A DNA stretch of 64,000 bases from Syntrophobacterales bacterium (GCA_031274925.1 JAISPL010000023.1:1-64000); one strand, 5' to 3'. Positions 8,512-18,344 are shown, numbered from the stretch's first letter. Translations and numbers: made by a program. Notes: generated from the sequence alone by a model not told the origin.

Positions 8512-9412
8512 AAAAGTAAAAGTGAACCTCATGGCCCAAGCGTCATTTGGCGCGCACGGTACGCGGGATAAGGAGACTCCGATAGTTCTGCCGTCGGAGA
8601 GGGGGGCGACGCGAACTCCCTTAATTGATACGCAAAACATGCCAGACCATAGAAAGATAGAGATCGACAAGGTGGGTGTAAAAGGAGTCAAATATCCAAT
8701 TGTCGTTCTCGACAAAAAAAACGGCTTTCAACATACCGTGGCTACCATTGATATGTATGTGAACCTGCCCCACGACTATAAAGGTACCCACATGAGCAGG
8801 TTCGTTGAAATTCTCCACGAAAACCAGAGTATGATCAACATGAAGAATCTGCCGAACATCCTGAGACAAATGAAGGAAAGGCTGAATGCGGAATCAGCGC
8901 ACCTTGAAGTAAGATTCCCCTACTTCCTAAAAAAGGAAGCACCAGTAAGCAAGATCCCAAGTTACCTCGAATACAAATGCGGTTTTCTAGGGTCCATGGA
9001 CGAGTCCGGCAGGATGAAGGAATTTACAGTCACCGTGCTCGTTCCCGTCAGTACTCTCTGTCCCTGTTCGAAAGAGATCAGTGAACACGGGGCTCATAAC
9101 CAGCGTGGCATTGCAAGAGTCGATGTGCGGTTCAGGAAATTTTTCTGGATTGAAGACCTTATCTCCATGATAGAGGCGTGCGCGAGCATCGGCATCTATT
9201 CTATACTAAAAAGGGAAGATGAAAAGTACGTCACCGAGAAGGCCTTCGAGAATCCAAAATTCGTGGAGGATCTGGTAAGAGATATTGCGGAAGCACTGGC
9301 AAAGGATTCCAATATTACGTGGTTTGCAATAGAAGCGGAAAATTTCGAAAGTATCCACAACCATAGCGCATATGCGTATCTTGAGAGGAAAAAAGAAGGA
9401 GGAAGTCCATGA
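8501..9412 (+). CDS. folE2: GTP cyclohydrolase, FolE2/GCYH-IB family
   Basis: Hydrolyses GTP to 7,8-dihydroneopterin triphosphate, feeding folate and 7-deazaguanine synthesis. FolE2 is the metal-flexible alternative to FolE. The core starts at KVGVKGVKYPIVV and contains the active-site block STLCPCSKEISEHGAHNQRG with its metal cysteine and histidine. A GTG at 8489 is possible, but the ATG at 8501 is preferred. About 45 residues precede the usual family N-terminus (MPDHRKIEID, 8639), so a later start is also possible. It overlaps the queD end and the next lipoprotein start (ATGA). Confidence 0.9.
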   Translation: MNNKKVKVNLMAQASFGAHGTRDKETPIVLPSERGATRTPLIDTQNMPDHRKIEIDKVGVKGVKYPIVVLDKKNGFQHTVATIDMYVNLPHDYKGTHMSRFVEILHENQSMINMKNLPNILRQMKERLNAESAHLEVRFPYFLKKEAPVSKIPSYLEYKCGFLGSMDESGRMKEFTVTVLVPVSTLCPCSKEISEHGAHNQRGIARVDVRFRKFFWIEDLISMIEACASIGIYSILKREDEKYVTEKAFENPKFVEDLVRDIAEALAKDSNITWFAIEAENFESIHNHSAYAYLERKKEGGSP

Positions 9413-9897
9413 GAAGAATCATCGTAGCCTGTTTTGCCTTGTTGATCGTCATTTCAGTAATTTCAGGGTGCGCAACCATCGACAGGTGGTCAGGGAGGGA
9501 CGACACCTCAAAATCCAAGAGTGACCTGCCGAACCAGGTATTTTACGGATTCCCCGACATACCTATTCCCACAGAGTTGACATACGAAACGGACAAGAGC
9601 TTCATTTACGAGACTCAAACGATGAGGGTGGGCATATTGGTGCTCTCGGGCAATGTGGAGCCTCAGTCAGTAGAAGACTACTTCAAGGTCAATATGGCAA
9701 AGAATGGCTGGAGGTTCGTGAACAGTTTTAAGTTCAGAGGGGATATATCCGCTAACTTCACAAAAGATGAAAAGACGGTCGCCCTGAAAGTCTCCAGGAC
9801 ACCCTTCACGACCGAAGTAGAAATTTGGGTTGGGCCAGCGGCTTCTTTCGACAGAGGAAATCTACAGAGACATGACGGACCCGCAAAAGTGCAATGA
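9409..9897 (+). CDS. Lipoprotein of unknown function
   Basis: A 162-residue exported lipoprotein: signal peptide MRRIIVACFALLIVISVISGC with lipobox ISGC (Cys 21). The mature part has a conserved-looking PQSVEDYFKVNMAKNGWRF segment and beta-rich FTKDEKTVALKVSRT, but no recognised family or catalytic motif. It overlaps folE2 by four bases (ATGA), so it is co-transcribed. The reading frame remains open after the TGA at 9895-9897, and a coherent protein-like sequence continues; see the next entry. The protein may once have been longer. Confidence 0.75.
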   Translation: MRRIIVACFALLIVISVISGCATIDRWSGRDDTSKSKSDLPNQVFYGFPDIPIPTELTYETDKSFIYETQTMRVGILVLSGNVEPQSVEDYFKVNMAKNGWRFVNSFKFRGDISANFTKDEKTVALKVSRTPFTTEVEIWVGPAASFDRGNLQRHDGPAKVQ

Positions 9898-10111
9898 CAG
9901 GCAAGTGAAAATTCCGCGATCGAGAGCGTCTTTGATCATGTAAGCCTCAAAGACGCTCTCGAAAAAGTGGAGGTCGAATATCGCATGAAGGAATACTCAA
10001 GAATACGGCATAGCCGGCCTATTCGTAAAAGAAAATAAGGATGAAGAGCAGGTCGAAAAGATTGTAGCTCGGATAAAATCACTTCCCTATGTGGCTTTTT
10101 CGCAAGACTGA
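9898..10111 (+). pseudogene. Protein-like reading frame after the lipoprotein stop, with one frameshift
   Basis: In the same frame as the lipoprotein, after its TGA, the sequence reads SAIESVFDHVSLKDALEKVE and on to YRMKEYS. It then continues in another frame as GIAGLFVKENKDEEQVEKIV and on to VAFSQD with TGA 10109-10111. It has no ATG start of its own and overlaps yqeC by 23 bases. It is probably the decayed C-terminal part of the lipoprotein or a separate small gene. The family is not recognised. Confidence 0.4.
9920..9962. repeat. Perfect 16-bp hairpin downstream of the lipoprotein gene
   Basis: CGAGAGCGTCTTTGA (9921-9935) is exactly repeated in inverted form at 9947-9961, with one further T-A pair, around an 11-base loop. 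It is followed by AAAAA rather than T residues, so it does not look like a terminator on the plus strand. It lies 22 bases after the lipoprotein TGA, inside the broken reading frame described above. Confidence 0.6.
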
Positions 10112-10823
10112 TCCGTCAGAACTCCTGTCGAATTCAAAATACGTCTCCATAGTGGGAGCAGGAGGCAAAACTACCCTTATGGAGTACAGCGCCCGAGGGG
10201 CTGTACTGGATGGCAGAAGTGTCGCCGTGACAACTACCACCAAGATATACGCGACCGAACCTTATGTGCTTTTTGAGGATCTATTTTCACCCAACTCCTT
10301 TGACAACAAAACTCGGGAGGGATTCCTTAGGATCGGAAAAACCCTCGAAGAAGGAAAGCTGACCGGCCTATCTTTCTCTGACTTGCAGATCGTGGGCAGT
10401 CTCTTTGATCTTGTGCTCATTGAGGCCGATGGAGCAAAACAGTATCCTCTCAAACGCCATGCCGCGCATGAGCCCGTGATTGTTCCCTTTTCCGACCGAG
10501 TCTTCGTGGTAGCAGGTCTTGACGCCTTGCACCGGACCGTGCGCGAATCTGTCTTCCGATGGAAGTCAACCCGCCGCTCCGCAGACATCTCCCGGGACAC
10601 CGCCATTTCCGTCGACATTTTTTCGGGCTTTTTCTCTCGCTCCATTCTCATGAAAAATGTGGAACCGGCAAAATGTACCGTCATCCTCAATAAGTATGAT
10701 GTGCTGAGAGAAAAGCGCAAGGCTGTGGAGATGGCAAAGAAAATACTCAAAGAAACAGGGGTGAAGGATGTGGTCATCGCGAGTCCACTCCATCGGTTGT
10801 TTTACCGGCTGACGGCAGCTTGA
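10089..10823 (+). CDS. yqeC: Putative selenium-dependent hydroxylase accessory protein YqeC
   Basis: YqeC-family P-loop protein, co-occurring with selenium-dependent molybdenum hydroxylases and thought to help mature their cofactor. The 244 residues show the glycine-rich P-loop GAGGKTT (23-29), VTTTTKIY, the LIEADGAKQYPLKRHAAHEPVI block and LNKYDV, all typical. The usual partner genes (yqeB, hydroxylase subunits, selD) are not in the window. The start overlaps the frameshifted frame upstream. Function is from family association only. Confidence 0.82.
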   Translation: MWLFRKTDPSELLSNSKYVSIVGAGGKTTLMEYSARGAVLDGRSVAVTTTTKIYATEPYVLFEDLFSPNSFDNKTREGFLRIGKTLEEGKLTGLSFSDLQIVGSLFDLVLIEADGAKQYPLKRHAAHEPVIVPFSDRVFVVAGLDALHRTVRESVFRWKSTRRSADISRDTAISVDIFSGFFSRSILMKNVEPAKCTVILNKYDVLREKRKAVEMAKKILKETGVKDVVIASPLHRLFYRLTAA

Positions 10824-10959
10824 GATTCTTCCGCTCCCGGACAAAAACCGGTCAAATCAAGCAGAACGGTCGTGCTCTCGTGCATTGAAATATGAGATTT
10901 AAAAACAACGAAATGAATCCACGCAATCCTCTTCGCCTGACCTTAAAATATGCCCACAA

Positions 10960-11640
10960 TGAAAGCGGAGAGGGCGTCAAAGGAACTTTCTTGGTTGGGC
11001 TTTCACAACCTAACTCTGATATTCAACGGTGTAATGCCAGCCTTTGACGACCATATTTCCAAAAATATGTGCCAAAGCAGAAAAAGGTATTCGCCGAGCT
11101 ACCGGCAGGATTAAAAAAAGTGTTACCACTTCCCTTATGCCGCTTCGTGTATGCAACATCACAAGCTTGGAGAACATGCGTAATCTGTTTGTGAAAAGCA
11201 ACTTTGTCGGAAACATTGAAACACTCAATGCGCCAGATTTGCCGAAGCTTGATATTGTCATTGATGATTTTTACGCTACAGGTAAAAAGACCATTTTCGT
11301 GATAGGGAAAGGTGGCGTCAAGAAAGCATCTTTTGTCTCCGTTATCACCATAGGTCTATCCCCCCCCCCAAAAAAAAAGGGGGGGGAGGAGATATCTGAC
11401 CACGGCAGATCCCGCTGCTCATTTGAAATTTACATACATAGTGATAGCACCATGATCCGCATCGGCAAAAAGCGGAGTTAGAGCAGTATCAAGAGGAGGT
11501 GCTTATCAAAGCAAGAAAAACTACGTCAGATGTGGAGAAAGATTCGCATTCGGTCCATAGCTGTTCCCGTACCTTTGCAGAGGAATATGTTTCCTGTGCT
11601 GGTCGTCCTTGCTTCGTGAAAGATGGGTAGCCATATCAGT
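10960..11640 (+). pseudogene. arsA-type anion-transporting ATPase, heavily frameshifted remnant
   Basis: Pieces in several frames add up to the middle of a two-domain ArsA (arsenite-efflux ATPase). They are LSWLGFHNLTLIFNGVMPAF (about 10980), ITSLENMRNLFVKSN, the linker APDLPKLDIVIDDFYATGKK, and a second P-loop IGKGGVKK. They continue with LTTADPAAHLKFTY, AELEQYQEEVLIKARKTTSD and, with one indel repaired, IAVFRTFAEEY, matching the CTEEIAVFRAFAE block. The P-loop has lost the GKTT (GGVKKAS). A C10-A9-G8 tract interrupts it at 11360-11386. Clearly non-functional; the neighbours are broken metal-efflux genes. Confidence 0.7.
11360..11386. repeat. C10-A9-G8 homopolymer hairpin inside the arsA remnant
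   Basis: Ten C, nine A and eight G in succession can fold into a GC-only stem with an A-rich loop. It sits where ArsA proteins have the short stretch between the P-loop helix and the TTADPAAHL motif. It could be a slippage product or an assembly artefact. Confidence 0.7.
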
Positions 11641-12016
11641 CATGGGCAATATATCTTGTCTATGGGAGAGCTTGACCTTAAGCTGCGGATTCTTCGGAAC
11701 CAGCGACAATAAGAGATGGAGAGCTGGTTATAATGGATCTATGCGTTCCTTGTAACCGACGAGAGTTGATCAGGAGCCCTCATTCCTCCACCAGGGCGTG
11801 CTTCTTATTTACCGAAAAATGCCTTCTCCTCTGTACTGACGCAATGCCCTCTGCTGGACTCCGTCTATCTTGGTTAAGTACAAACTACCAGGGCATGGGG
11901 GCAGGTTAAGGGGGCGGCACAAAGCCATTTGCAACCATGGACGATGTTATGGCGACATCGGATCAAACAGTGCCGCGATGTCTCAAATATGGTATTATTC
12001 GTAATAGCTAATACAT
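11641..12016. other. Unassigned spacer between arsA remnant and efflux cluster
   Basis: About 375 bases with no convincing gene on either strand. It may hold the unrecognisable 3' end of the arsA remnant. Confidence 0.35.
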
Positions 12017-12053
12017 CGAATCGGCATGGATGTAGGAGAGACATACCGATTCG
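12017..12053. promoter_or_regulatory. Candidate operator: imperfect inverted repeat before the efflux promoter
   Basis: CGAATCGGCATG (12017-12028) and CATACCGATTCG (12042-12053) pair over 12 positions with one mismatch around a 13-base spacer. It ends three bases before the -35 box below, the position expected for a metal-responsive regulator site. No regulator gene is nearby. Confidence 0.4.
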
Positions 12054-12055
12054 CC

Positions 12056-12084
12056 TTGACTTTCGAATTACGGGACAGTTATAT
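12056..12084 (+). promoter_or_regulatory. Sigma-70-type promoter of the metal-efflux cluster
   Basis: TTGACT (12056-12061), 17-base spacer, TTATAT (12079-12084), directly upstream of the first small reading frame of the cluster. Confidence 0.55.
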
Positions 12085-12090
12085 TTTTTC

Positions 12091-12480
12091 ATGCTTCACC
12101 ATAGAATGTCGATTTGTCGATTTTTTCTGCTTATTGTTCTCATCCTCCATGTATGGGTCTTGATTGCCGATGCTATGAATTGTCAAGGCTGTCTGTCCGT
12201 TCTCGAAAACCGGGTACTTGGCCTCTTCGCGTCAAGTTTTGATGATGCAGACCACACAGCTACTTTCATCCCAAGATGGGAGTTTGGACTCCTACATTGA
12301 TGGGGTAGAATATTGTCCTGTGTGCAAGAATCCTCCAGCTTTTTCTTTGCCTATGGGGTACGCACCGTACCATTCCGTAATATTTATCCGCCCCGAAACC
12401 AGCTACAATATCGTACCTGGAATAACATCTTCGGTCTTTAGACCGTCCAAACTCTCCTTTGCGACACCGCTCGTCCGTTA
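12091..12480 (+). pseudogene. Small exported protein heading the efflux cluster (frameshifted)
   Basis: From ATG 12091 (or 12106) the frame gives a membrane segment (CRFFLLIVLILHVWVLIAD) and a CQGC motif, then runs into a stop near 12300. The next frame continues with EYCPVCKNPPAF and ends SVFRPSKLSF before TAG 12480. Small proteins with one membrane segment, a CPVC pair and a C-terminal FRPP-type end often precede czcCBA/cusCBA operons. This looks like such a protein with one frameshift. Function unknown. Confidence 0.45.
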
Positions 12481-12560
12481 GATCTAAAATAGTTTTCAGA
12501 TCAAACGGATAGTTGCAGATCAAATTTACATTAAAATTATTATTTTTTAGAGTGGAGTGT

Positions 12561-13793
12561 ATGAGATACTTGAAAATTTTTATCCATATGTTCGTCATTT
12601 TCCTGTTCGCAAATACTGCAGAAGGGTTGACGATTGACGATGCAGTACGGACCGCTGTGATACAAAACCCAGAACTCAGCTCTCTCAGGTTTGAAGAAGA
12701 AGTCGCCCGGGGACAACTTCAAAAAGCGGAGCTGCCTTTTCTCTCAAATCCGGTCATAGAAAACTACATATCAAGAAAACAGACGCTTCCCGAGGAGAGG
12801 TCTGGATCAATGGCCAACTATGGAGTAAGACTTCTCCAGGAATTTGAGGTAGCAGGTCAGAGAGGTATCAGAATTGAGGTAGCGTAGAAGAATCTGGCAA
12901 AAATCAGTCTCGAGATCAAAGACAGGGAAAGAATACTCCAATACGAGGTAAGGAATACTTTTGCAACGGTCCTTGCCTTTAAAGAGAGAGCCGCTCTCAT
13001 GAGAGAAGTAGTGAGGCTCAAGGAAGAATTGCTTGAACTCACTAAAATAAAGTATGAGGCCGGAGATGTGTCCACTCTGGAAGTAAATCTAGCCGAGGTA
13101 GAGGCAAGCAAGGTAAAGAGTGATCTCATAACTGTGGAACGGAGCTTCGGAGAATCAAGGCTCTCTCTGCAGGAGACCATGGGGGCAGGAACCAAGGTCT
13201 TGCCCACGATTGAGGGACAGCTCGCACCCGAGATCGCCGTCATCCCGGACAAAGATTATTTGAAAGCAGTGCTTGAGGACAGACCGGATATAAAAGCGGC
13301 TGTGGTGGAAATTGACAGAACAAACCGGGTCGATGCGCTTGTTTGGAGGGAAGCCATACCTAATCCCAGTCTCGGTGGATTTTATACCCGCGATGAGCAA
13401 AGAGGTGAGGTGGGTGTAATCCTTTCCGTCTCTATACCCATCTTTGACAGAAAGCAGGCCCAGAAGAGAGAGGCCAGGGCCCGAATGGAACAGGCCCGTA
13501 TCAGGCGGGCGGGCCTCGGGCTCGCGGTTGAAAAGGAATTCGAGCAGGAGTACATGAATCTCGCTTCCTCTCTTCTCCAGCTTTCCATCTACAAGAAAGA
13601 GATTCTCGCAAAGTCCCTTGAGAATCTCGACCTCCTTAACCTCGCCTTCAAAGAAGGAAAGATCAGTTTTTTTGACGTACGCCTTGCGCAACGGGATGCC
13701 ATAGATCTCAGAATTGCACATCTCGATACTTTACTCAGGGCTCAGCAGGCAATCTACGGGATGGAACGAACTATCGGAGGTAACCTCAGATGA
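12561..13793 (+). pseudogene. CzcC/TolC-type outer-membrane efflux protein, interrupted by an in-frame amber codon
   Basis: Outer-membrane channel of a heavy-metal RND system. It starts at ATG 12561 (GGAG upstream) with a signal peptide ending NTAEG, then the OEP-family opening LTIDDAVRTAVIQNPEL and EFEVAGQRGIRIEVA. It is cut by TAG at 12885-12887. The same frame continues without change (KNLAKISLEIKDRERI) to 13793 with the second OEP repeat. A single CAG/AAG/GAG-to-TAG change explains it. A downstream start at 12999 would lack the signal peptide. The end overlaps the next gene (ATGA). Confidence 0.8.
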
Positions 13794-15005
13794 CCCTACA
13801 ACAAATAAAGAGAATGTTCCTTATCCTCTCTATTCCGCTAATTATTCTGTCACTTCTATCCATCCCGCTGGGCTGCCGCAGGCAAGAGGACCAGAAACAA
13901 CCCGAAGTGAAAATGGAGTTGGGAAAGAAAGGAAATGAAACTGGAGAAAAAACCGAAGAGCATGATCTCGTGGTTCTTACGTCTGAACAGATGAAGATCG
14001 CTGGAATAGAGATACGGAAGGCAATTGCAGGTTCTTTTGACATTCCTCTCACGACCACGGCTATCATCGAGTCGAATAGCGACAGGATATCGAAGATAGG
14101 GTCCAAAGTGTCCGGACGGATAACAAAAGTCGCAGGCAGGCAGGGCGACCGGGTGAGCACAGGACAGCCTCTGGCGTATCTTGAAAGCGTGGATCTGGAT
14201 CAGGCATGGTCAGACTACACAAAAGCAAAAGGAAAACATGCGCTTGCCGCAGCAAATTTCAAAAGAGAAGAGGCCCTCTTCGCAAAAAAGATAGCCCCGG
14301 AAAAAGACGTCCTGAGGGCAAGGCAGGAATTCAAGGAAACCGAAGCGGACCTGAAATTAAGCGTGAGGCGTCTGAAACTCTTAGGCGTGGAAGGAGCAAA
14401 AGCAGAAGGTCAGTCCGATGGATCAGATGAGAGCCGCCATACCGTGGTCATTCCATCTCCTATCCGCGGCGTGATGATTGAAAAAACCGTCACCCAGGGA
14501 GAGATGGTAAGCCCGGATAAGGTACTGTTTACCGTGTCCGACCTCTCAATATGAGAAAGATATAAGACGGCTTAGAACTGGGATGGATGCAAAACTCCTC
14601 ATAGCAGCATACCCGGATGTACCTTTTTGGGGCCGCGTGTCATATATAGGCGACACTATGGACGAAAAGACGCGTACAGTAAAGGCCAGAGTTACAGTAG
14701 ACAATACAAAAGGGTTTCTCAAACCTGGCATGTTTGCTACCGTTTCGATAGAGTCGTTGAAAGACGCTCAGGAAATAAAGCTCCTTGCTGTTCCAGAGGA
14801 AGCGATCCAAGGGGAAGGCCCGGCCCGTTACGCGTTTATGGCGCTGGGGGACGGTAAATTCAAGAAAATTGATGTGACTGTGGGGAAGACACTGGGGAAG
14901 ATCGTCGAGATAACGGGCGGATTAAAGGAGGGCGACGAGATAGTTGTAAAAGGAGGCTTTATCCTCAAGTCCGAGATAAACAAGAAGGCTCTCGTGGAGG
15001 AATGA
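13790..15005 (+). pseudogene. CzcB-type membrane-fusion protein, broken by a small deletion
   Basis: Periplasmic adaptor of the efflux pump. The first part (13790-14554) has a lipoprotein-like signal (SIPLGC), a barrel-sandwich half (KVSGRITKVAGRQGDRVSTG), a coiled-coil hairpin and VIPSPIRGVMIEKTVTQGE, ending FTVSDLSI and a stop. The second part, beginning at about 14555 as YEKDIRRLRTGMDAKL and on to 15005, completes the beta-barrel and membrane-proximal domains. Family members read 'SDLSxLWVxADxYEKD' here, so roughly seven residues (about 22-23 bases) are missing and the frame is shifted. Confidence 0.8.
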
Positions 15006-15006
15006 C

Positions 15007-18000
15007 ATGATAGGCCGCCTCATTCTCTTATCTTTAAGGCATCGGCTCCTGATCATCGTCGGTGTCGTTGCCCTCGTGGTATTCGGAGTCTATTCCTATA
15101 CGAACCTCCCTATCGACGCGTTCCCGGACGTAACCAACATTCAAGTGCAGATTATCACCAAAACATCAGGAAGGTCTCCCGAGGAAGTGGAGAAATTCGT
15201 TACCTATCCTATAGAGACCCAGATGACAGGCCTCCCCAAAGTGACGGACATCCGATCCATCTCGAAATTCGGTCTATCTTATATTACTGTGGTGTTTGAG
15301 GATAGTGTCGACATCTACCTTGCCCGGCAGCTTGTGCTTGAAAGACTGATTGAGGCAAAAGACAGACTGCCTACTGACATTGATCCCGTTATGGGCCCCA
15401 TATCAACCGGACTCGGCGAGATATATCAGTATACCTTGGAGAAACCGGGAGGCGATGTTCCAAGCACAGAAGAATTGATAGAACAAAGGACGGTGCAGGG
15501 CTGGATCGTAAGACCCCTCCTCAAGACGGTACAGGGGGTCACTGATGTCAGTTCCTTTGGCGGATTAGCCAGACAGTATCAAGTCATAGTCGATCCGGAC
15601 CATCTCAAAAAATATGGGGTCGCACTTCATGATGTATTTGAGGCCGTCGCAAAGAACAATGCCAATGCCGGAGGAAACGTCCTAGAACATGCGTCGGAAC
15701 AGTACATTATCCGATCAGTAGGACTCATCGGATCCGTAAGGGATCTCTCGAATATCGTCGTCACTGCCGAGCACGGTACCCCTGTATTCCTGAGAGACAT
15801 CGCCGAAGTCAAGCTCGGACACGCCTTAAGGCAGGGAGCTATCGTGAAGGACGGCAAAGGCGAGGCTGTAGCAGGAATCGTATTGATGTTGAGAGGAGAA
15901 AGCGGAAAGGACACCGTTGCGGGTATTAAAAAGAAAGTGGAAGAGATCAACAGAAACAATATTCTTCCAGGAGGTCTCAAAATAAAGCCTTTCTACGACC
16001 GGACTGACCTCGTGGAAAAGAGCGTGAACACCGTAGCCAAGGCCCTCTTGGAAGGCATGATTCTCCTGGTGATAATTCTTTACCTCTTTCTCCGGAACGT
16101 GAGAGGTGCCTTCGTGGTTGCCGCGACCCTTCCTCTTGCTGTGCTTGCCACTTTCATCATTATGGGAAGATTGGGGTTGTCAGCCAATCTCATGTCCCTC
16201 GGAGGACTCGCCATATCCCTCGGAATGATCGTTGATGCAGCCATTATCCAGGTCGACAATGTTCAACGCCACCTTTCGGAAACATCGGCCGAAAAGCATA
16301 AAATCCACACGGTTCTTGACGCGGTCCTGGAAGTAATGAAGCCTAGTCTTTTCGGCGAGTTAATTATTGCTATTACCTTCATTCCTATAATGACCCTCCA
16401 GGGTATGGAGGGGAAGATGTTCACCCCGTTGGCGTTCACGGTTGTTATAGCCATTCTTTCTTCTCTGGTACTCTCCATATTCGTCACACCAGTATTCTGT
16501 TCTTCCTTTCTCAAAGCACAACTGGAAAAGGAAAGCTCCTGCTACGCTGGGTTAAGAGGTTCTACATTCCCGCGCTTAAATGGTCGGCGGGCCATGGCAA
16601 GATGATTATTGGCGGATCAACTCTATTCCTGGTAATCTGCCTTGGCCTGTTTCCTTTTCTCGGCAAGGAGTTTATACCAAGCATGGATGAAGGAACCCTG
16701 ACCCCGCAGATCATACGGCTCCCGAGCGTCTCTCTGACGGAATCAATGGAGATAGAAAAGAAGGCTCATCAGGTACTCTTGAAATTCCCGGAGGTCACAA
16801 CCATTGTATCAAAGATAGGGGCGCCCGAGATTGCACTGGATCCGATGGGGCCGAACCTGAGCGACCCAATCGTGGTACTTAAACCTAAAGGCCAGTGGAA
16901 AACGGCGGGGTCAAAGGACAAATTGATCTATAAGATGAGGCACGAACTGGAGAAGATTCCCGGCATAGGTCTCAACATGACACAGCCGATCGCCCTCAGG
17001 GTTGATGAACTTGTCTCTGGTGTAAAAAGTCAGCTTGCAATCAAACTCTTTGGAGAAGATATGAATCTCCTTAAAGACAAGTCTGAAGAAATCGCAAAGG
17101 TAGTAGGTAAAGTCCGGGGAGTAACTGACCTCAGGGTGGAACAGGTATCAGGGCAACCTTACCTCACCGTTACCATCGATAGAAATGCCATCGCACGTTA
17201 CGGCATAAATGCTCAGGACATCAACGAGATCGTCGAGACTGCCATAGGCGGCAAAGCCGCCACGGAAATGCTTGAGGGTGACAGGCGATTCGAGATTGTT
17301 CTAAGGTTCCCAGAAGGCAGAAGAAACAGCGCAGAGACCATCGGGGCCATCCTCGTGAGAACTCCGGCTGGCGCGTGGGTCCCCCTTGCCCAATTAGCCA
17401 ATATTACGGTGACAAACGGACCGGCACAGATCAGCAGGGAACACAACAAACGACGTGTCGTAGTAGAGTGCAATATAGAGGATCGAGATGTAGCCGGATT
17501 TGTGGCTGAGGCGAAAGAAAGGATTGAAAAAGAAGTGAAGCTTCCGACGGGTTATTATCTTACATGGGGAGGGACCTTCGAGAGCCAGCAGCGGGCCATG
17601 AAGAGGCTTATGCTGATAGTGCCTGTGACCATGGCGATCATTCTTTTTCTTCTCTTTACTGCCTTCGGGTCTTTCAGATATGCGTTCCTCATTCTAATGA
17701 CAATTCCTTTTGCGCTTACAGGTGGAATCCTCACATTGCTCGTTTCAGGGCAATATCTGAGCGTGCCAGCGTCTGTGGGGTTCATAGCGCTCTTCGGGGT
17801 GGCTGTCTTGAACGTATGGTACTTGTCTCATATATCAATCGCCTGAGACAGGAAGGAATGGAAGGAGAGGAAGCCATTATGACCGGGTGCGAGCGGAGGC
17901 TCAGGCCTGTGCTTATGACAGCCATGGTTGCCATCATGGGCCTTGTACCTCTTCTTTTTGCCACCGGACCTGGCTCGGAGGTACAGCGGCCCCTCGCCGC

Positions 18001-18106
18001 AGTCGTGATAGGCGGACTGTTTACCTCAACCGTTATGACGCTTCTCGTATTGCCGACCCTTTACAAGTGGATTCCGGAGAAAAAAATTGGACAAATACAA
18101 GTTTAA
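15007..18106 (+). pseudogene. CzcA/CusA-type heavy-metal RND pump with two frameshifts
   Basis: Inner-membrane proton/metal antiporter of the same cluster, reconstructed at about 1,030 residues. Piece 1 (15007 to about 16530) holds the N-terminal helix, PIDAFPDVTNIQVQI, and TM4 with SLGMIVDAAIIQVDNVQRHL. After 'EKES' the true sequence continues in another frame as LLLRWVKRFYIPALKWSAGH. Piece 2 runs to about 17815, where a missing G in 'VLNGMVLVSYINRL' shifts the frame again. Piece 3 ends at 18106 with TLYKWIPEKK. The substrate cannot be assigned; the divalent HME family is likely. Confidence 0.82.
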
Positions 18107-18344
18107 AGGAAAATCTCCTTATGATTTCATCAGACATATATGGACGCTTGAGCCTGAAAGATTTACTGATGACCCAAACCACTTCAATGTGGGACTAAAC
18201 ACATAACACACGCGACGCTCATACTGAAAGCATACACTACCGATGCGACCCATCTGCGACGTCGACACTCTACGGGACAAAAAAATATCGCCAAAGCAAT
18301 GCCTCCATGGTATCTTCTCTTAATGAGAAAACGGCAGGCTACTG

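Noticed and set aside
9895-9962. Possible selenocysteine codon: TGA followed by a perfect hairpin, near the selenium-related gene yqeC
   Set aside because: The hairpin starts 22 bases after TGA and its loop lies about 40 bases away, farther than in bacterial SECIS elements. The residues around the TGA are not a redox motif, and the frame breaks again downstream.
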